From positions 18,252 to 82,251 of the forward strand of contig CAJMLV010000009.1 in NCBI GenBank assembly GCA_905214345.1: a DNA stretch of 64,000 nt. Reading direction: 5' to 3'. This document shows, in pieces, positions 1 to 6,744 of this stretch. Under the pieces are notes generated by a model. That model was not told the origin of the DNA, did not search any database, and worked only from the letters and a program-made list of their open reading frames with translations. The DNA is from an uncultured bacterium. GTDB taxonomy: Bacteria; Bacillota; Clostridia; Oscillospirales; Ruminococcaceae. The stretch's first letter is position 1; every line of letters begins with the position of its first letter. A program made the position numbers and the translations under genes.

Positions 1-303
1 TTCTTTCCACGCCATGGTGGGGATGTACACCCCGGTACGGGGACGGTTGAGGCAGAACACAGCCTCGTTGCCAAGACCGTCCATCACCTTCACCTTGCTC
101 TGCCCCGCCACGTTGATGAGCACAAACTGGGTCTTGCGGTTGGCGTGCTGCCCCCGCACCATGTCGGTGTCCGACCCGTAGATGTAGAACACCCGCTGTA
201 TGGCAAAGGGAACGTCCCGTTCTCCTTCCACCACCACCAGGTTGCCCCGCTCATCCCCGTGTTCGGCGAACTCAATGAAATACGCGCTGTCATTTTTATT
301 CAT
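1..303 (-). CDS. Sugar 3,4-ketoisomerase (FdtA/QdtA/WxcM-like cupin), partial
   Basis: The frame is open from an ATG at 303 (complement) to the left window edge, giving 101 visible residues; the C-terminus is cut off. The visible part has the family pattern: DERGNLVVVE near the N-terminus, an RGQHANRKTQ metal/substrate motif, a QRVFYIYG strand and a PRTGVYIPTMAW segment. Enzymes of this family isomerise dTDP-4-keto-6-deoxyglucose to the 3-keto sugar before 3-amination. The gene starts 17 nt after the stop of the DegT-type aminotransferase, the usual partner that aminates C3, so both probably make a dTDP-3-amino sugar for a surface glycan. Family assignment is firm; the exact sugar is not known. 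Confidence 0.85.
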   Translation of the reverse strand, partial: MNKNDSAYFIEFAEHGDERGNLVVVEGERDVPFAIQRVFYIYGSDTDMVRGQHANRKTQFVLINVAGQSKVKVMDGLGNEAVFCLNRPRTGVYIPTMAWKE

Positions 304-320
304 TATATTACCCCTTGTAA

Positions 321-1418
321 TCAGCAAAAGGCGTTGATGGCATCGATGACGTATCCCTGCTCTTCCTCGGTCATGCCGTTGTACATAGGCAGGCTGAGGA
401 CCTCAGCGGCATAGCGTTCCGCGATGGGGAAATCCCCCGCCTTGTGTCCCAGATAGGCATAGGCCTGGCTGAGATGAGGCGGAATGGGATAATGAATAAT
501 GGTACCGATGCCCTTTTCCTTCAAATAATCGGCCAAACGATCCCGGCAGCCGGGCAGATGCACCACATACTGGTGCCAGCTGCTGTCCGCTCCGGGGCGC
601 AGTTTGGGCTTGATCAGGCAGGGGTTGGTGAGTTCGGCGTCATACCGGGCGGCCAGACGGCAGCGCTCGGCGTTGAACTCTTCCAGATGGGTCAGTTTCA
701 CCCGCAGCAGCCCGGCCTGGATCTCATCCAGACGACTGTTGGCGCCCACCACCTCGTTCTGGTAGCGCACCCGGCTGCCGTAATTGCGGAACACCCGGCA
801 CCGGTCGGCCAGGTCAGGGTCGTTGGTGGTCAGGCAGCCTGCGTCGCCAAAAGCACCGCAACCCTTGGTGGGGTAAAAGCTGAAGCAGCCCGCATCCCCA
901 AAGCTCCCCACCACCTGGCCGTGCCAGTGGTTTCCGTGGCTCTGGGCGCAGTCCTCCACCACCTTCAAGCCGTGTTTTTTCGCCACGGCGCCGATGGCAT
1001 CCATATCGCAGCTCTGGCCGTACAGGTGCACCGCCAGAATGGCCTTGGTGCGGGGGGTGACGGCGGCTTCGATGCGGGAAGCATCAATATTATCGTATTC
1101 GTCCGGCTCCACAAAGACAGGGGTCGCTCCATTAATGGTAATCCCCATCACGCAGGCGATGTAAGCATTGGCGGCCACGATCACCTCGTCACCGGGGCCG
1201 ATGTTCAGCAGCCGGAAGGCGATCCACAGGGCATCCAGCCCGCTGGCCAGGCCCACGCAGTATTTGGTGCCCACCATGGCGGCCCATTCTTTCTCGAAGG
1301 CTTCCACCTCTTTGCCCAGAATGTACCAGCCGCCGCGCAGCACTTCCAGTGCCTTGGCTTCGTACTCCGGCGCATGCAGATCATACTGCCGTTTCAGATC
1401 ATTTGCAAGGATGCGCAA
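321..1418 (-). CDS. DegT/DnrJ/EryC1/StrS aminotransferase
   Basis: This is a PLP-dependent sugar aminotransferase of about 365 residues. It shows [10 protein letters not shown] near the N-terminus, the EDCAQSHG motif that binds PLP, and [15 protein letters not shown] holding the Schiff-base lysine; the usual PGKNLGA version is altered to PTKGCGA. Start choice: a TTG at 1418 lies 6 nt after GGAGGT and begins [11 protein letters not shown], the usual family N-terminus; the longer reading from an upstream ATG would translate the ribosome binding site itself. It precedes the 3,4-ketoisomerase, so it probably transfers an amino group to C3 of a dTDP-keto-sugar (FdtB/QdtB role). That role is inferred from the neighbour. 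Confidence 0.88.
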   Translation of the reverse strand: MRILANDLKRQYDLHAPEYEAKALEVLRGGWYILGKEVEAFEKEWAAMVGTKYCVGLASGLDALWIAFRLLNIGPGDEVIVAANAYIACVMGITINGATPVFVEPDEYDNIDASRIEAAVTPRTKAILAVHLYGQSCDMDAIGAVAKKHGLKVVEDCAQSHGNHWHGQVVGSFGDAGCFSFYPTKGCGAFGDAGCLTTNDPDLADRCRVFRNYGSRVRYQNEVVGANSRLDEIQAGLLRVKLTHLEEFNAERCRLAARYDAELTNPCLIKPKLRPGADSSWHQYVVHLPGCRDRLADYLKEKGIGTIIHYPIPPHLSQAYAYLGHKAGDFPIAERYAAEVLSLPMYNGMTEEEQGYVIDAINAFC

Positions 1419-1468
1419 CCGCGCACCTCCTTCCCCGGCCATGCCGGCAAAAAACATGAGTTCTTTAT

Positions 1469-1496
1469 ATTATAGCATATCCAAAATCAAATTCAA
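1469..1496 (-). promoter_or_regulatory. Promoter of the amino-sugar operon
   Basis: On the minus strand TTGAAT (1491-1496) and TATAAT (1469-1474) are separated by 16 nt, with an extended TG upstream of the -10. The -35 touches the stop codon of the upstream ImmA/IrrE-like gene, so the aminotransferase has its own promoter. Confidence 0.65.
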
Positions 1497-1927
1497 AGCG
1501 GTTCAGCGTCGTTTCCCGCAAAGGATTTGCCCATTTCCCGGTACAATTCGCAGGCTTTGCGCAGAAAATCCTCGGTCACACAGAAATATTCCGCCGCTTC
1601 GGCAGGGGTATCTCCGGCCCGCAGACGGGCGGCCAGCTCGGCAAAAGGCAGGTATTTCAGCACGGCGGCCTTGTCGGCCCGGCGCTCGGCCTGGGCCTTG
1701 AGCTGGTAGGGACTGTATGCCGTATAGAATGCCCCCGAGGCAAAATGTCCGTCCTCATGGATCAGGGCGGTGCGCAGTTCGGCCTGGGTGTCGAACCGGC
1801 GGGAATCCACCCCCACCAGCCGCCCTTTTTCCAGGGCCAGACAGCGGTTGGCCCGCAGCGGGCATTCCATCACGCAGATGTCCTCCCGTTCCAGTTCGGC
1901 CATGGTACTTTCCAGGTCATGTTGCAT
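1493..1927 (-). CDS. ImmA/IrrE-family metallo-endopeptidase-like protein
   Basis: A protein of about 144 residues with an HEDGH zinc-protease motif (HExxH) followed by an AERRAD segment that can supply the third ligand, as in ImmA/IrrE proteins. Start choice: the ATG at 1927 sits 6 nt after GGAAAGG, whereas the ATG two codons upstream is too close to it. It follows the XRE regulator by 27 nt, the same order as regulator/protease pairs in mobile elements (ImmR/ImmA), where the protease cleaves the repressor on a signal. No integrase or other mobile gene lies nearby. The role of cleaving the adjacent repressor is inferred. Confidence 0.75.
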   Translation of the reverse strand: MQHDLESTMAELEREDICVMECPLRANRCLALEKGRLVGVDSRRFDTQAELRTALIHEDGHFASGAFYTAYSPYQLKAQAERRADKAAVLKYLPFAELAARLRAGDTPAEAAEYFCVTEDFLRKACELYREMGKSFAGNDAEPL

Positions 1928-1954
1928 GGGCATCCTTTCCCCAAGGGCAAGGGA

Positions 1955-2323
1955 TCAGCGCCGCCCCCGGTTGATTTCCGCACGCAGGCGGATGAGGGTA
2001 GCGATGTCAGCCTTGTCATCCTCGGTCAAATATCGCTTGCAGTTTTCGTAGGCCGCGATGGGTTCATCCAGCAGGGCCGGATCATCCGCCGGTGCAGGCT
2101 GGGTGGGGTCGGCCGGCAGGGGTTCTTCTCCCGCCAGCTGGGCAATGCTCACCCCGAAAAATTCCGCAATGGGCGCGGCATGTTTCAGGGTCAGCTGCTT
2201 GGTCCGCCCCGCCCCCAGTTCCGACAGGGTGCTGCGGGGAATTTTCAGCTGGCGGCACATCTGGGTCACATTGATACCGTCGCGGCGGCAAAGTTCCAGG
2301 ATATTTTCATACATGGTATTCAT
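1955..2323 (-). CDS. XRE-family (Cro/C1) transcriptional regulator
   Basis: A 122-residue protein. The N-terminal 60 residues form an XRE helix-turn-helix: GINVTQMCRQLKIPRSTLSEL then LTLKHAAPIAEFFGVSIAQL. A proline-rich linker follows, then a short C-terminal helical part. The ATG is 7 nt after AAAGGAG. Its promoter carries a perfect 12-bp palindrome over the -10, consistent with autorepression. It is cotranscribed with an ImmA/IrrE-like protease. Confidence 0.85.
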   Translation of the reverse strand: MNTMYENILELCRRDGINVTQMCRQLKIPRSTLSELGAGRTKQLTLKHAAPIAEFFGVSIAQLAGEEPLPADPTQPAPADDPALLDEPIAAYENCKRYLTEDDKADIATLIRLRAEINRGRR

Positions 2324-2353
2324 GGGACAGCTCCTTTGGGCGGCAGTGGTGTT

Positions 2354-2391
2354 TCTGAATTCAGATTATCTTGTTTTCGGTTTTCTGTCAA
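2354..2391 (-). promoter_or_regulatory. Promoter and palindromic operator of the XRE gene
   Basis: On the minus strand TTGACA (2386-2391) and TAATCT (2363-2368) are 17 nt apart. A perfect palindrome TCTGAATTCAGA (2354-2365) overlaps the -10 and start region, the expected place for an autorepressor site. Binding by the XRE protein is inferred. Confidence 0.65.
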
Positions 2392-2491
2392 GCCCGCAAA
2401 ACTGATTCCTGTTTTTATCCTATCATAGCAGGATGGTCATAAAGCGGACTTTGGAAAGGCACTGTCCCCCGGAGGGGTTGCCGTGTTGCTG

Positions 2492-2616
2492 CCGGGGGAA
2501 CGGCATCTTGCCGGATAGTTGTTCCTTTTTGGCGTCAAAAAGGAACCGAAAAACCGCCACCGTTTCGCTTCCTTTTCGGGCACGAAAAGGAAGGAGCAAA
2601 TGGCCAAATGCCGTTT
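2492..2616. repeat. Palindromic intergenic repeat, short (collapsed) copy
   Basis: This 125-bp stretch of the 369-bp gap between the XRE and alcohol dehydrogenase genes is an imperfect inverted repeat (outer arms GGGGGAACGGCA... and its complement near 2605-2616). Positions 2491-2567 align without gaps to 46921-46997 with about 64 of 77 identical, and the 30 bases at 2563-2592 match 47291-47320 exactly. The central part present in the long copy is missing, and the join falls on a TTTCG that flanks the missing segment in the long copy. No coding content was seen. Confidence 0.75.
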
Positions 2617-2632
2617 TCCAAAAAAGCAAAAA

Positions 2633-2666
2633 ACCGGGCGCCCCGCCACACAGCGGAGCACCCGGT
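2633..2666 (-). terminator. Intrinsic terminator of the Fe-alcohol dehydrogenase gene
   Basis: On the minus strand a 14-bp stem with two G-T/T-G type mismatched positions (ACCGGGTGCTCCGC with GCGGGGCGCCCGGT) is followed by TTTTTT. Confidence 0.85.
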
Positions 2667-2692
2667 CTGGGTTTGGTTGGTAAGTACAGGGA

Positions 2693-3910
2693 TCAGAAGT
2701 CCACTTCGGTGTCGTAGTAGCAGCACTTCAGCAGCTTTTCCATCTCTTCCTGGCTGGGCTGACGGGGGTTGGAGCCGGTGCAGGCGTCGCCGATGGCGTT
2801 CTTGGCGATCTCGGGCAGACGCTCCAGGAAGACCTCTTCCGGCACAAAGCCCTGCTCACAGGGATAGCTGTCGGCGCCGTAGAACTTGATGCCGTGAGGA
2901 ATGTTCAGGTCGTCGTTCATGCCGCGCAGATACTCGATCAGCAGCTTGACCTTTTCGTCGTCATTGGAGCCGCCCAGCTTCATCTCGTCGGCAATGACGC
3001 CGTAACGGGCCTTGGCAACGGGGTCCTTGGCGTTGAAGGCAATGACCTTGGGCAGATACATGGCGTTGGCCGCACCATGGATGATGTGAGCGCCGTAATC
3101 CGCGAAAGCCGCGCCGGTCTTGTGGGCCATGGAGTGCACGATGCCCAGCAGCGCGTTGGAGAACGCCATACCGGCCAGGCACTGGGCGTCATGCATGGCG
3201 TCCCGCTTGGCCATATCGCCGTTGTAGCTGCCCACCAGATCGCTCTGGATCATGCGGATGGCAAAGATGGCCAGAGGATCGGTGTATGCGCAGTTGGCGG
3301 TGGAGACGTACGCCTCGATGGCATGGGTCATGGCGTCCATACCGGTGTGAGCCACCAGCTTCTTGGGCATGGTCTCGGCCAGTTCGGGGTCCACGATGGC
3401 CACGTCGGGGGTGATCTCAAAGTCCGCGATGGGATACTTGATGCCCTTGGCGTAGTCGGTGATGATAGAGAAGGCCGTCACCTCGGTAGCGGTGCCGGAG
3501 GTAGAAGAAATGGCGCAGAAATGTGCTTTCTGGCGCAGCTTGGGAATACCGAAGACCTTGCACATCTCCTCAAAGGTGATGTCGGGGTATTCGTACTTGA
3601 TCCACATGGCCTTGGCCGCATCGATGGGAGAACCGCCGCCGATAGCCACGATCCAGTCAGGCTGGAACTCTTCCATGGCCGCCGCGCCCCGCATGACCGT
3701 CTCCACAGAAGGATCGGGTTCGATGCCGTCAAAGATCTTTACTTCCATACCCGCTTCCTGCAGGTAGCCGACCGCCTTGTCCAGGAAGCCGAACCGCTTC
3801 ATGGAGCCGCCGCCAACACAGATGATGGCCTTTTTGCCTTCAAACGTTTTCAGCGCTTCCATTGCGCCTTTGCCGTGATACAGATCGCGCGGCAGAGTAA
3901 ATCTAGCCAT
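2693..3910 (-). CDS. Iron-containing alcohol dehydrogenase
   Basis: A group III Fe-dependent alcohol dehydrogenase of 405 residues, close to the C-terminal ADH half of AdhE. It has the NAD-binding GGGSPIDAAKAMW motif, the TSGTATEVTAFS loop, and metal ligands in HTGMDAMTHAIEAY, HSMAHKTGAAF and HIIHGAANA. It would reduce aldehydes (acetaldehyde or butyraldehyde) with NADH, disposing of fermentation electrons. It is monocistronic with its own promoter, a long structured leader, and a terminator. The ATG is 7 nt after AAGGAGG. The exact substrate cannot be told from sequence. Confidence 0.92.
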   Translation of the reverse strand: MARFTLPRDLYHGKGAMEALKTFEGKKAIICVGGGSMKRFGFLDKAVGYLQEAGMEVKIFDGIEPDPSVETVMRGAAAMEEFQPDWIVAIGGGSPIDAAKAMWIKYEYPDITFEEMCKVFGIPKLRQKAHFCAISSTSGTATEVTAFSIITDYAKGIKYPIADFEITPDVAIVDPELAETMPKKLVAHTGMDAMTHAIEAYVSTANCAYTDPLAIFAIRMIQSDLVGSYNGDMAKRDAMHDAQCLAGMAFSNALLGIVHSMAHKTGAAFADYGAHIIHGAANAMYLPKVIAFNAKDPVAKARYGVIADEMKLGGSNDDEKVKLLIEYLRGMNDDLNIPHGIKFYGADSYPCEQGFVPEEVFLERLPEIAKNAIGDACTGSNPRQPSQEEMEKLLKCCYYDTEVDF

Positions 3911-3954
3911 GGGAATTACCTCCTTTTAATCGGGTCAACGCCCGTACACATATG

Positions 3955-4020
3955 ATTTCGGGCGGGGATGTTCCCCCATCGGAGTGCCGGGCGTGCTTGG
4001 GGGGCGCCCGGCACGAAATC
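3955..4020 (-). promoter_or_regulatory. Structured 5' leader of the alcohol dehydrogenase mRNA (three-way-junction candidate)
   Basis: In the roughly 160-nt leader a perfect 7-bp outer stem (GATTTCG/CGAAATC, 4014-4020 with 3955-3961) encloses two hairpins: TGCCGGGCG/CGCCCGGCA (3985-4013) and GGGG/CCCC (3964-3977). This is a compact three-way junction just upstream of the ribosome binding site. No known riboswitch class is recognised. Confidence 0.45.
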
Positions 4021-4030
4021 GACAAAAGTC

Positions 4031-4108
4031 AGTCACAATTTAGTCACATTTTGACAAACTTTTATCAATCTGTGGTATCAGTATACATCCAAACCCGCCC
4101 GGAATCAA
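4031..4108 (-). promoter_or_regulatory. Alcohol dehydrogenase promoter with tandem 11-bp repeats
   Basis: On the minus strand TTGATT (4103-4108) and TATACT (4080-4085) are 17 nt apart. Just downstream of the expected start are direct repeats spaced one helical turn (plus strand: AGTCACAATTT at 4031, AGTCACATTTT at 4042, GACAAACTTTT at 4053). This looks like an operator. The half-site TTGTCAA also resembles a Rex half-site. Confidence 0.6.
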
Positions 4109-4181
4109 CACAGCAAAAGCGCCAAAAATCTGAACCGTTTTCCAGCCTTTTGCCCAAGGTATCGTTCCCACGAACAAAAAA

Positions 4182-4215
4182 GACCCCCGCCGGCCCAAAA
4201 GGGCAGGCGGGGGTC
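4182..4215 (-). terminator. Terminator after the GGGtGRT gene
   Basis: Ten-base-pair stem GACCCCCGCC/GGCGGGGGTC with TTTTTT on the minus strand, 25 nt after the GGGtGRT stop codon. Confidence 0.88.
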
Positions 4216-4239
4216 AGAATTCAGCGCTGGTGCTTCAGA

Positions 4240-5235
4240 TCAATCGACCTGAGAAGCGGCAACGGCGCAAGCCACGGTCATGCCGACCATGGGGTTGTTG
4301 CCGGCGCCGATCAGGCCCATCATCTCAACGTGAGCAGGCACGCTGGAAGAGCCGGCGAACTGAGCGTCGCCGTGCATACGGCCCATGGAGTCGGTCAGGC
4401 CGTAAGAAGCGGGGCCGGCAGCCACGTTGTCGGGATGCAGGGTACGGCCCGTGCCGCCGCCGGAAGCGACGGAGAAGTACTTCTTGCCGTTCTCGATGGC
4501 CCACTTCTTGTAGGTGCCGGCAACCAGGTGCTGGAAGCGGGTGGGGTTGGTGGAGTTACCGGTGATGGAAACTTCCACGCCTTCCATCTTCATGATGGCC
4601 ACGCCTTCCAGAACGTCGTTGGCGCCGTAGCACTTGACAGCAGCGCGCTCGCCGTCGGAGTACGGAGTGGAGTTCACGACCTTGACCTCGCCGGTCTTGA
4701 AGTCGAACTCAGTCTGCACATAGGTGAAGCCGTTGATGCGGCTGATGATCATGGCAGCGTCCTTGCCCAGGCCGTTCAGGATAACGCGCAGAGGAGTCTT
4801 GCGGACCTTGTTGGCGGTGCGGGCAATGCCGATGGCGCCTTCGGCGGCGGCGAAGGATTCGTGGCCGGCCAGGAAGGCGAAGCAATGGGTGTCCTCATGC
4901 AGCAGCATGGCGCCCAGGTTGCCGTGGCCCAGGCCGACATGGCGCTGTTCGGCAACGGAGCCGGGGATGGTGAAGGCTTCCAGGCCTTCGCCGATGGCGG
5001 CGGCGCAGTCGGCAGCGTTCTTCAGGCCGCGCTTGACAGCGATGGCGGTGCCCAGGGTGTAAGCCCAGACAGCGTTATCGAAGCAGATGGGCTGCACGCC
5101 GCGGATGATCTTGTCGCAGTCGATGCCTTTGGAAAGGAGCAGCTCGTTGCAGGCGTCCAGGGATTCGAGGCCGTTGGCTTTCAGGCACTCGTTGATTTTG
5201 GGCATGCGGCGCTCCTGAGATTCAAAAGTAGCCAT
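4240..5235 (-). CDS. GGGtGRT protein
   Basis: A 331-residue protein carrying the signature that names the family, SVASGGGTGRTLHPDN, near residue 270. The family is widespread in anaerobic Firmicutes and Archaea, and its biochemical function is not established to my knowledge. It follows the NifU-like gene by 20 nt, so the two are one transcription unit; this pairing suggests a role connected to metal clusters or a shared partner. No signal peptide or membrane segment is seen. The ATG follows GGAGG by about 9 nt. The Rex-like box upstream of the operon suggests control by the NADH/NAD+ ratio. Confidence 0.9.
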   Translation of the reverse strand: MATFESQERRMPKINECLKANGLESLDACNELLLSKGIDCDKIIRGVQPICFDNAVWAYTLGTAIAVKRGLKNAADCAAAIGEGLEAFTIPGSVAEQRHVGLGHGNLGAMLLHEDTHCFAFLAGHESFAAAEGAIGIARTANKVRKTPLRVILNGLGKDAAMIISRINGFTYVQTEFDFKTGEVKVVNSTPYSDGERAAVKCYGANDVLEGVAIMKMEGVEVSITGNSTNPTRFQHLVAGTYKKWAIENGKKYFSVASGGGTGRTLHPDNVAAGPASYGLTDSMGRMHGDAQFAGSSSVPAHVEMMGLIGAGNNPMVGMTVACAVAASQVD

Positions 5236-5255
5236 ATAGATTTTACCTCCCTGTC

Positions 5256-5957
5256 TTATTCTTCGCGCGGGTCGATGTACTTGACAGCGCCCTGCTCAGC
5301 GGAGAAGCGGCCATAGGTGCCGATGTTCTTCTCGTACGCAGTCTTCGGGTCAACGCCGTGGCGGATGTCTTCCATCATCTTGCCCAGGCGGACGAACTGA
5401 TAGCCGATGACCTGATCGTTGGCGTCAACGGCAGTCTTGAGGATGTAGCCCTCGGTCAGTTCGAGGTAACGCACGCCCTTCGCCTTGGTGGAGAAGATGG
5501 TGCCGGTCATGCTGCGCAGACCCTTGCCCAGGTCGTCCAGGCCGGCGCCGATGGGCAGGCCGTCTTCAGAGAAAGCGGTCTGGCTGCGGCCGTAGACGAT
5601 CTGCAGGAACAGTTCGCGCATGGCAACGTTGATGGCGTCGCAGACGAGGTCGGTGTTCAGAGCTTCCAGGATGGTCTTGCCGGGCAGGATCTCGCCGGCC
5701 ATAGCAGCGGAATGGGTCATGCCGGAGCAGCCGATGGTCTCCACCAGAGCTTCCTCGATGATGCCGTTCTTGATGTTCAGGCTCAGCTTGCAGGTGCCCT
5801 GCTGGGGGGCGCACCAGCCCACACCGTGGGTGTAACCGCTGATGTCCTCAATCTTATAGGCCTTTACCCACTCGCCCTCTTCCGGAATGGGCGCGGGGCC
5901 GTGTTTCGGGCCTTTGGCGATGGGGCACATGTGTTCGACTTGTGCAGAGTAGGTCAT
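5256..5957 (-). CDS. NifU/IscU-like iron-sulfur scaffold homologue
   Basis: A protein of 233 residues. The central part has GCSGMTHSAAMAGEILPGKT, which matches the GC...S...GK pattern of NifU/IscU scaffolds, and further cysteines in GWCAPQQGTCK and LVCDAIN. Such scaffolds assemble Fe-S clusters, but the protein is longer than IscU and is the constant partner of the GGGtGRT protein, so a dedicated role is likely. It is the first gene of a two-gene operon. The ATG is preceded by AAAGGAGAG. Scaffold function is inferred from the Cys motifs. Confidence 0.75.
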   Translation of the reverse strand: MTYSAQVEHMCPIAKGPKHGPAPIPEEGEWVKAYKIEDISGYTHGVGWCAPQQGTCKLSLNIKNGIIEEALVETIGCSGMTHSAAMAGEILPGKTILEALNTDLVCDAINVAMRELFLQIVYGRSQTAFSEDGLPIGAGLDDLGKGLRSMTGTIFSTKAKGVRYLELTEGYILKTAVDANDQVIGYQFVRLGKMMEDIRHGVDPKTAYEKNIGTYGRFSAEQGAVKYIDPREE

Positions 5958-6009
5958 AATTTTCTCTCCTTTGCCTGTATTGTGCGCATGCCGAAGGCCG
6001 GCGCACGCC

Positions 6010-6064
6010 TTGTGAATTCATTCACAGCCATTTTTATTATACGTCCCTGCACACCAATTTTCAA
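6010..6064 (-). promoter_or_regulatory. Promoter with Rex-like operator for the NifU-like/GGGtGRT operon
   Basis: On the minus strand TTGAAA (6059-6064) and TATAAT (6036-6041) are 17 nt apart. Immediately downstream is TTGTGAATTCATTCACAG (6010-6027), which fits the Rex consensus TTGTGAA-N4-TTCACAA except for the last base. It would sit at about +2 to +19, a repressing position. Confidence 0.7.
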
Positions 6065-6130
6065 GGTGTCTCGACTCAACTTTTGCGGTTTTTGGCGTTT
6101 TGTTCGCCGCTTCGGAAAAAGATTTTTATT

Positions 6131-6175
6131 TTGTTGTCACGGCAACAATACTTTTCCCCGCAAATCGTGTATACT
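6131..6175 (+). promoter_or_regulatory. Desulfoferrodoxin promoter region with palindrome
   Basis: A TATACT -10 (6170-6175) lies about 100 nt upstream of the gene; the -35 (6147-6152) is poor. The palindrome TTGTTGTCACGGCAACAA (6131-6148) has the 7-4-7 layout and TTGTT/AACAA ends of Rex sites but deviates at the inner positions. Regulator identity is inferred. Confidence 0.45.
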
Positions 6176-6274
6176 ATAAACACAGGGACGGCACAAAGCC
6201 CCCTGCACTGATTCGGAACCATACGCGGCGCCGCCGCGATACCACATTACAAATAAAAAACGGAGGTTTTTACC

Positions 6275-6652
6275 ATGATCAAAATTTATCGCTGCGCCCA
6301 TTGCGGCAACATCATCACCATGCTCCACGACTCCAACGTGCCTGTTTTCTGCTGCGGGCAGAAGATGGACCTGCTGGTTGCCGGCAGCGTTGACGCCGCT
6401 GTGGAAAAGCATGTTCCCGCCGTCACCGTCAACGGCCGCACCGTGAAGGTCCAGGTTGGCAGTGTGATCCATCCCATGACTCCCGAACATTATATCGAGT
6501 GGGTCCTGCTGGAGACCGACAAGGGCTTCTCCGTGCAGAACCTGGCTCCCAACACCGAGCCCACCGCCACCTTCGCTCTGGCGGAAGGCGAGTCCCCCAA
6601 GGCCGTCTACGCATACTGCAACCTGCACGGCCTGTGGAAGACCGACCTGTGA
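6275..6652 (+). CDS. dfx: Desulfoferrodoxin (superoxide reductase)
   Basis: A 125-residue protein with both domains of the family. The N-terminal desulforedoxin-like part has YRCAHCGN and VFCCGQ, giving the four cysteines of the Fe(Cys)4 centre. The C-terminal superoxide reductase domain has the His/Cys centre II ligands in EKHVPAV, HPMTPEHYIEW and YCNLHGLWK. It reduces superoxide to peroxide without making oxygen, using rubredoxin-type donors, in the cytoplasm of anaerobes. The ATG follows CGGAGG by 8 nt. It is monocistronic, ending at a strong terminator. Confidence 0.96.
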   Translation: MIKIYRCAHCGNIITMLHDSNVPVFCCGQKMDLLVAGSVDAAVEKHVPAVTVNGRTVKVQVGSVIHPMTPEHYIEWVLLETDKGFSVQNLAPNTEPTATFALAEGESPKAVYAYCNLHGLWKTDL

Positions 6653-6707
6653 TCCGGGTCCTGTTTCCTCGATAATCCCTGTATCTTTCCCTTTGCTCTC
6701 CATACAA

Positions 6708-6738
6708 AAAGCGGCGTCCGCCATGCGGACGCCGCTTT
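6708..6738. terminator. Bidirectional terminator between dfx and the membrane protein gene
   Basis: A perfect 14-bp stem, AAAGCGGCGTCCGC/GCGGACGCCGCTTT, with loop CAT and flanking T/A runs serves the two convergent genes. Confidence 0.85.
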
Positions 6739-6744
6739 CCCTTT

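Noticed and set aside
444..1475. Long plus-strand reading frame opposite the aminotransferase
   Set aside because: Antisense frame typical of GC-rich DNA; composition is low-complexity Gly/His/Gln and the minus strand has clear family motifs.
1493..2323. Prophage or integrative element
   Set aside because: Only the regulator/protease pair is present; no integrase, att repeats, relaxase or structural genes were found in the window.
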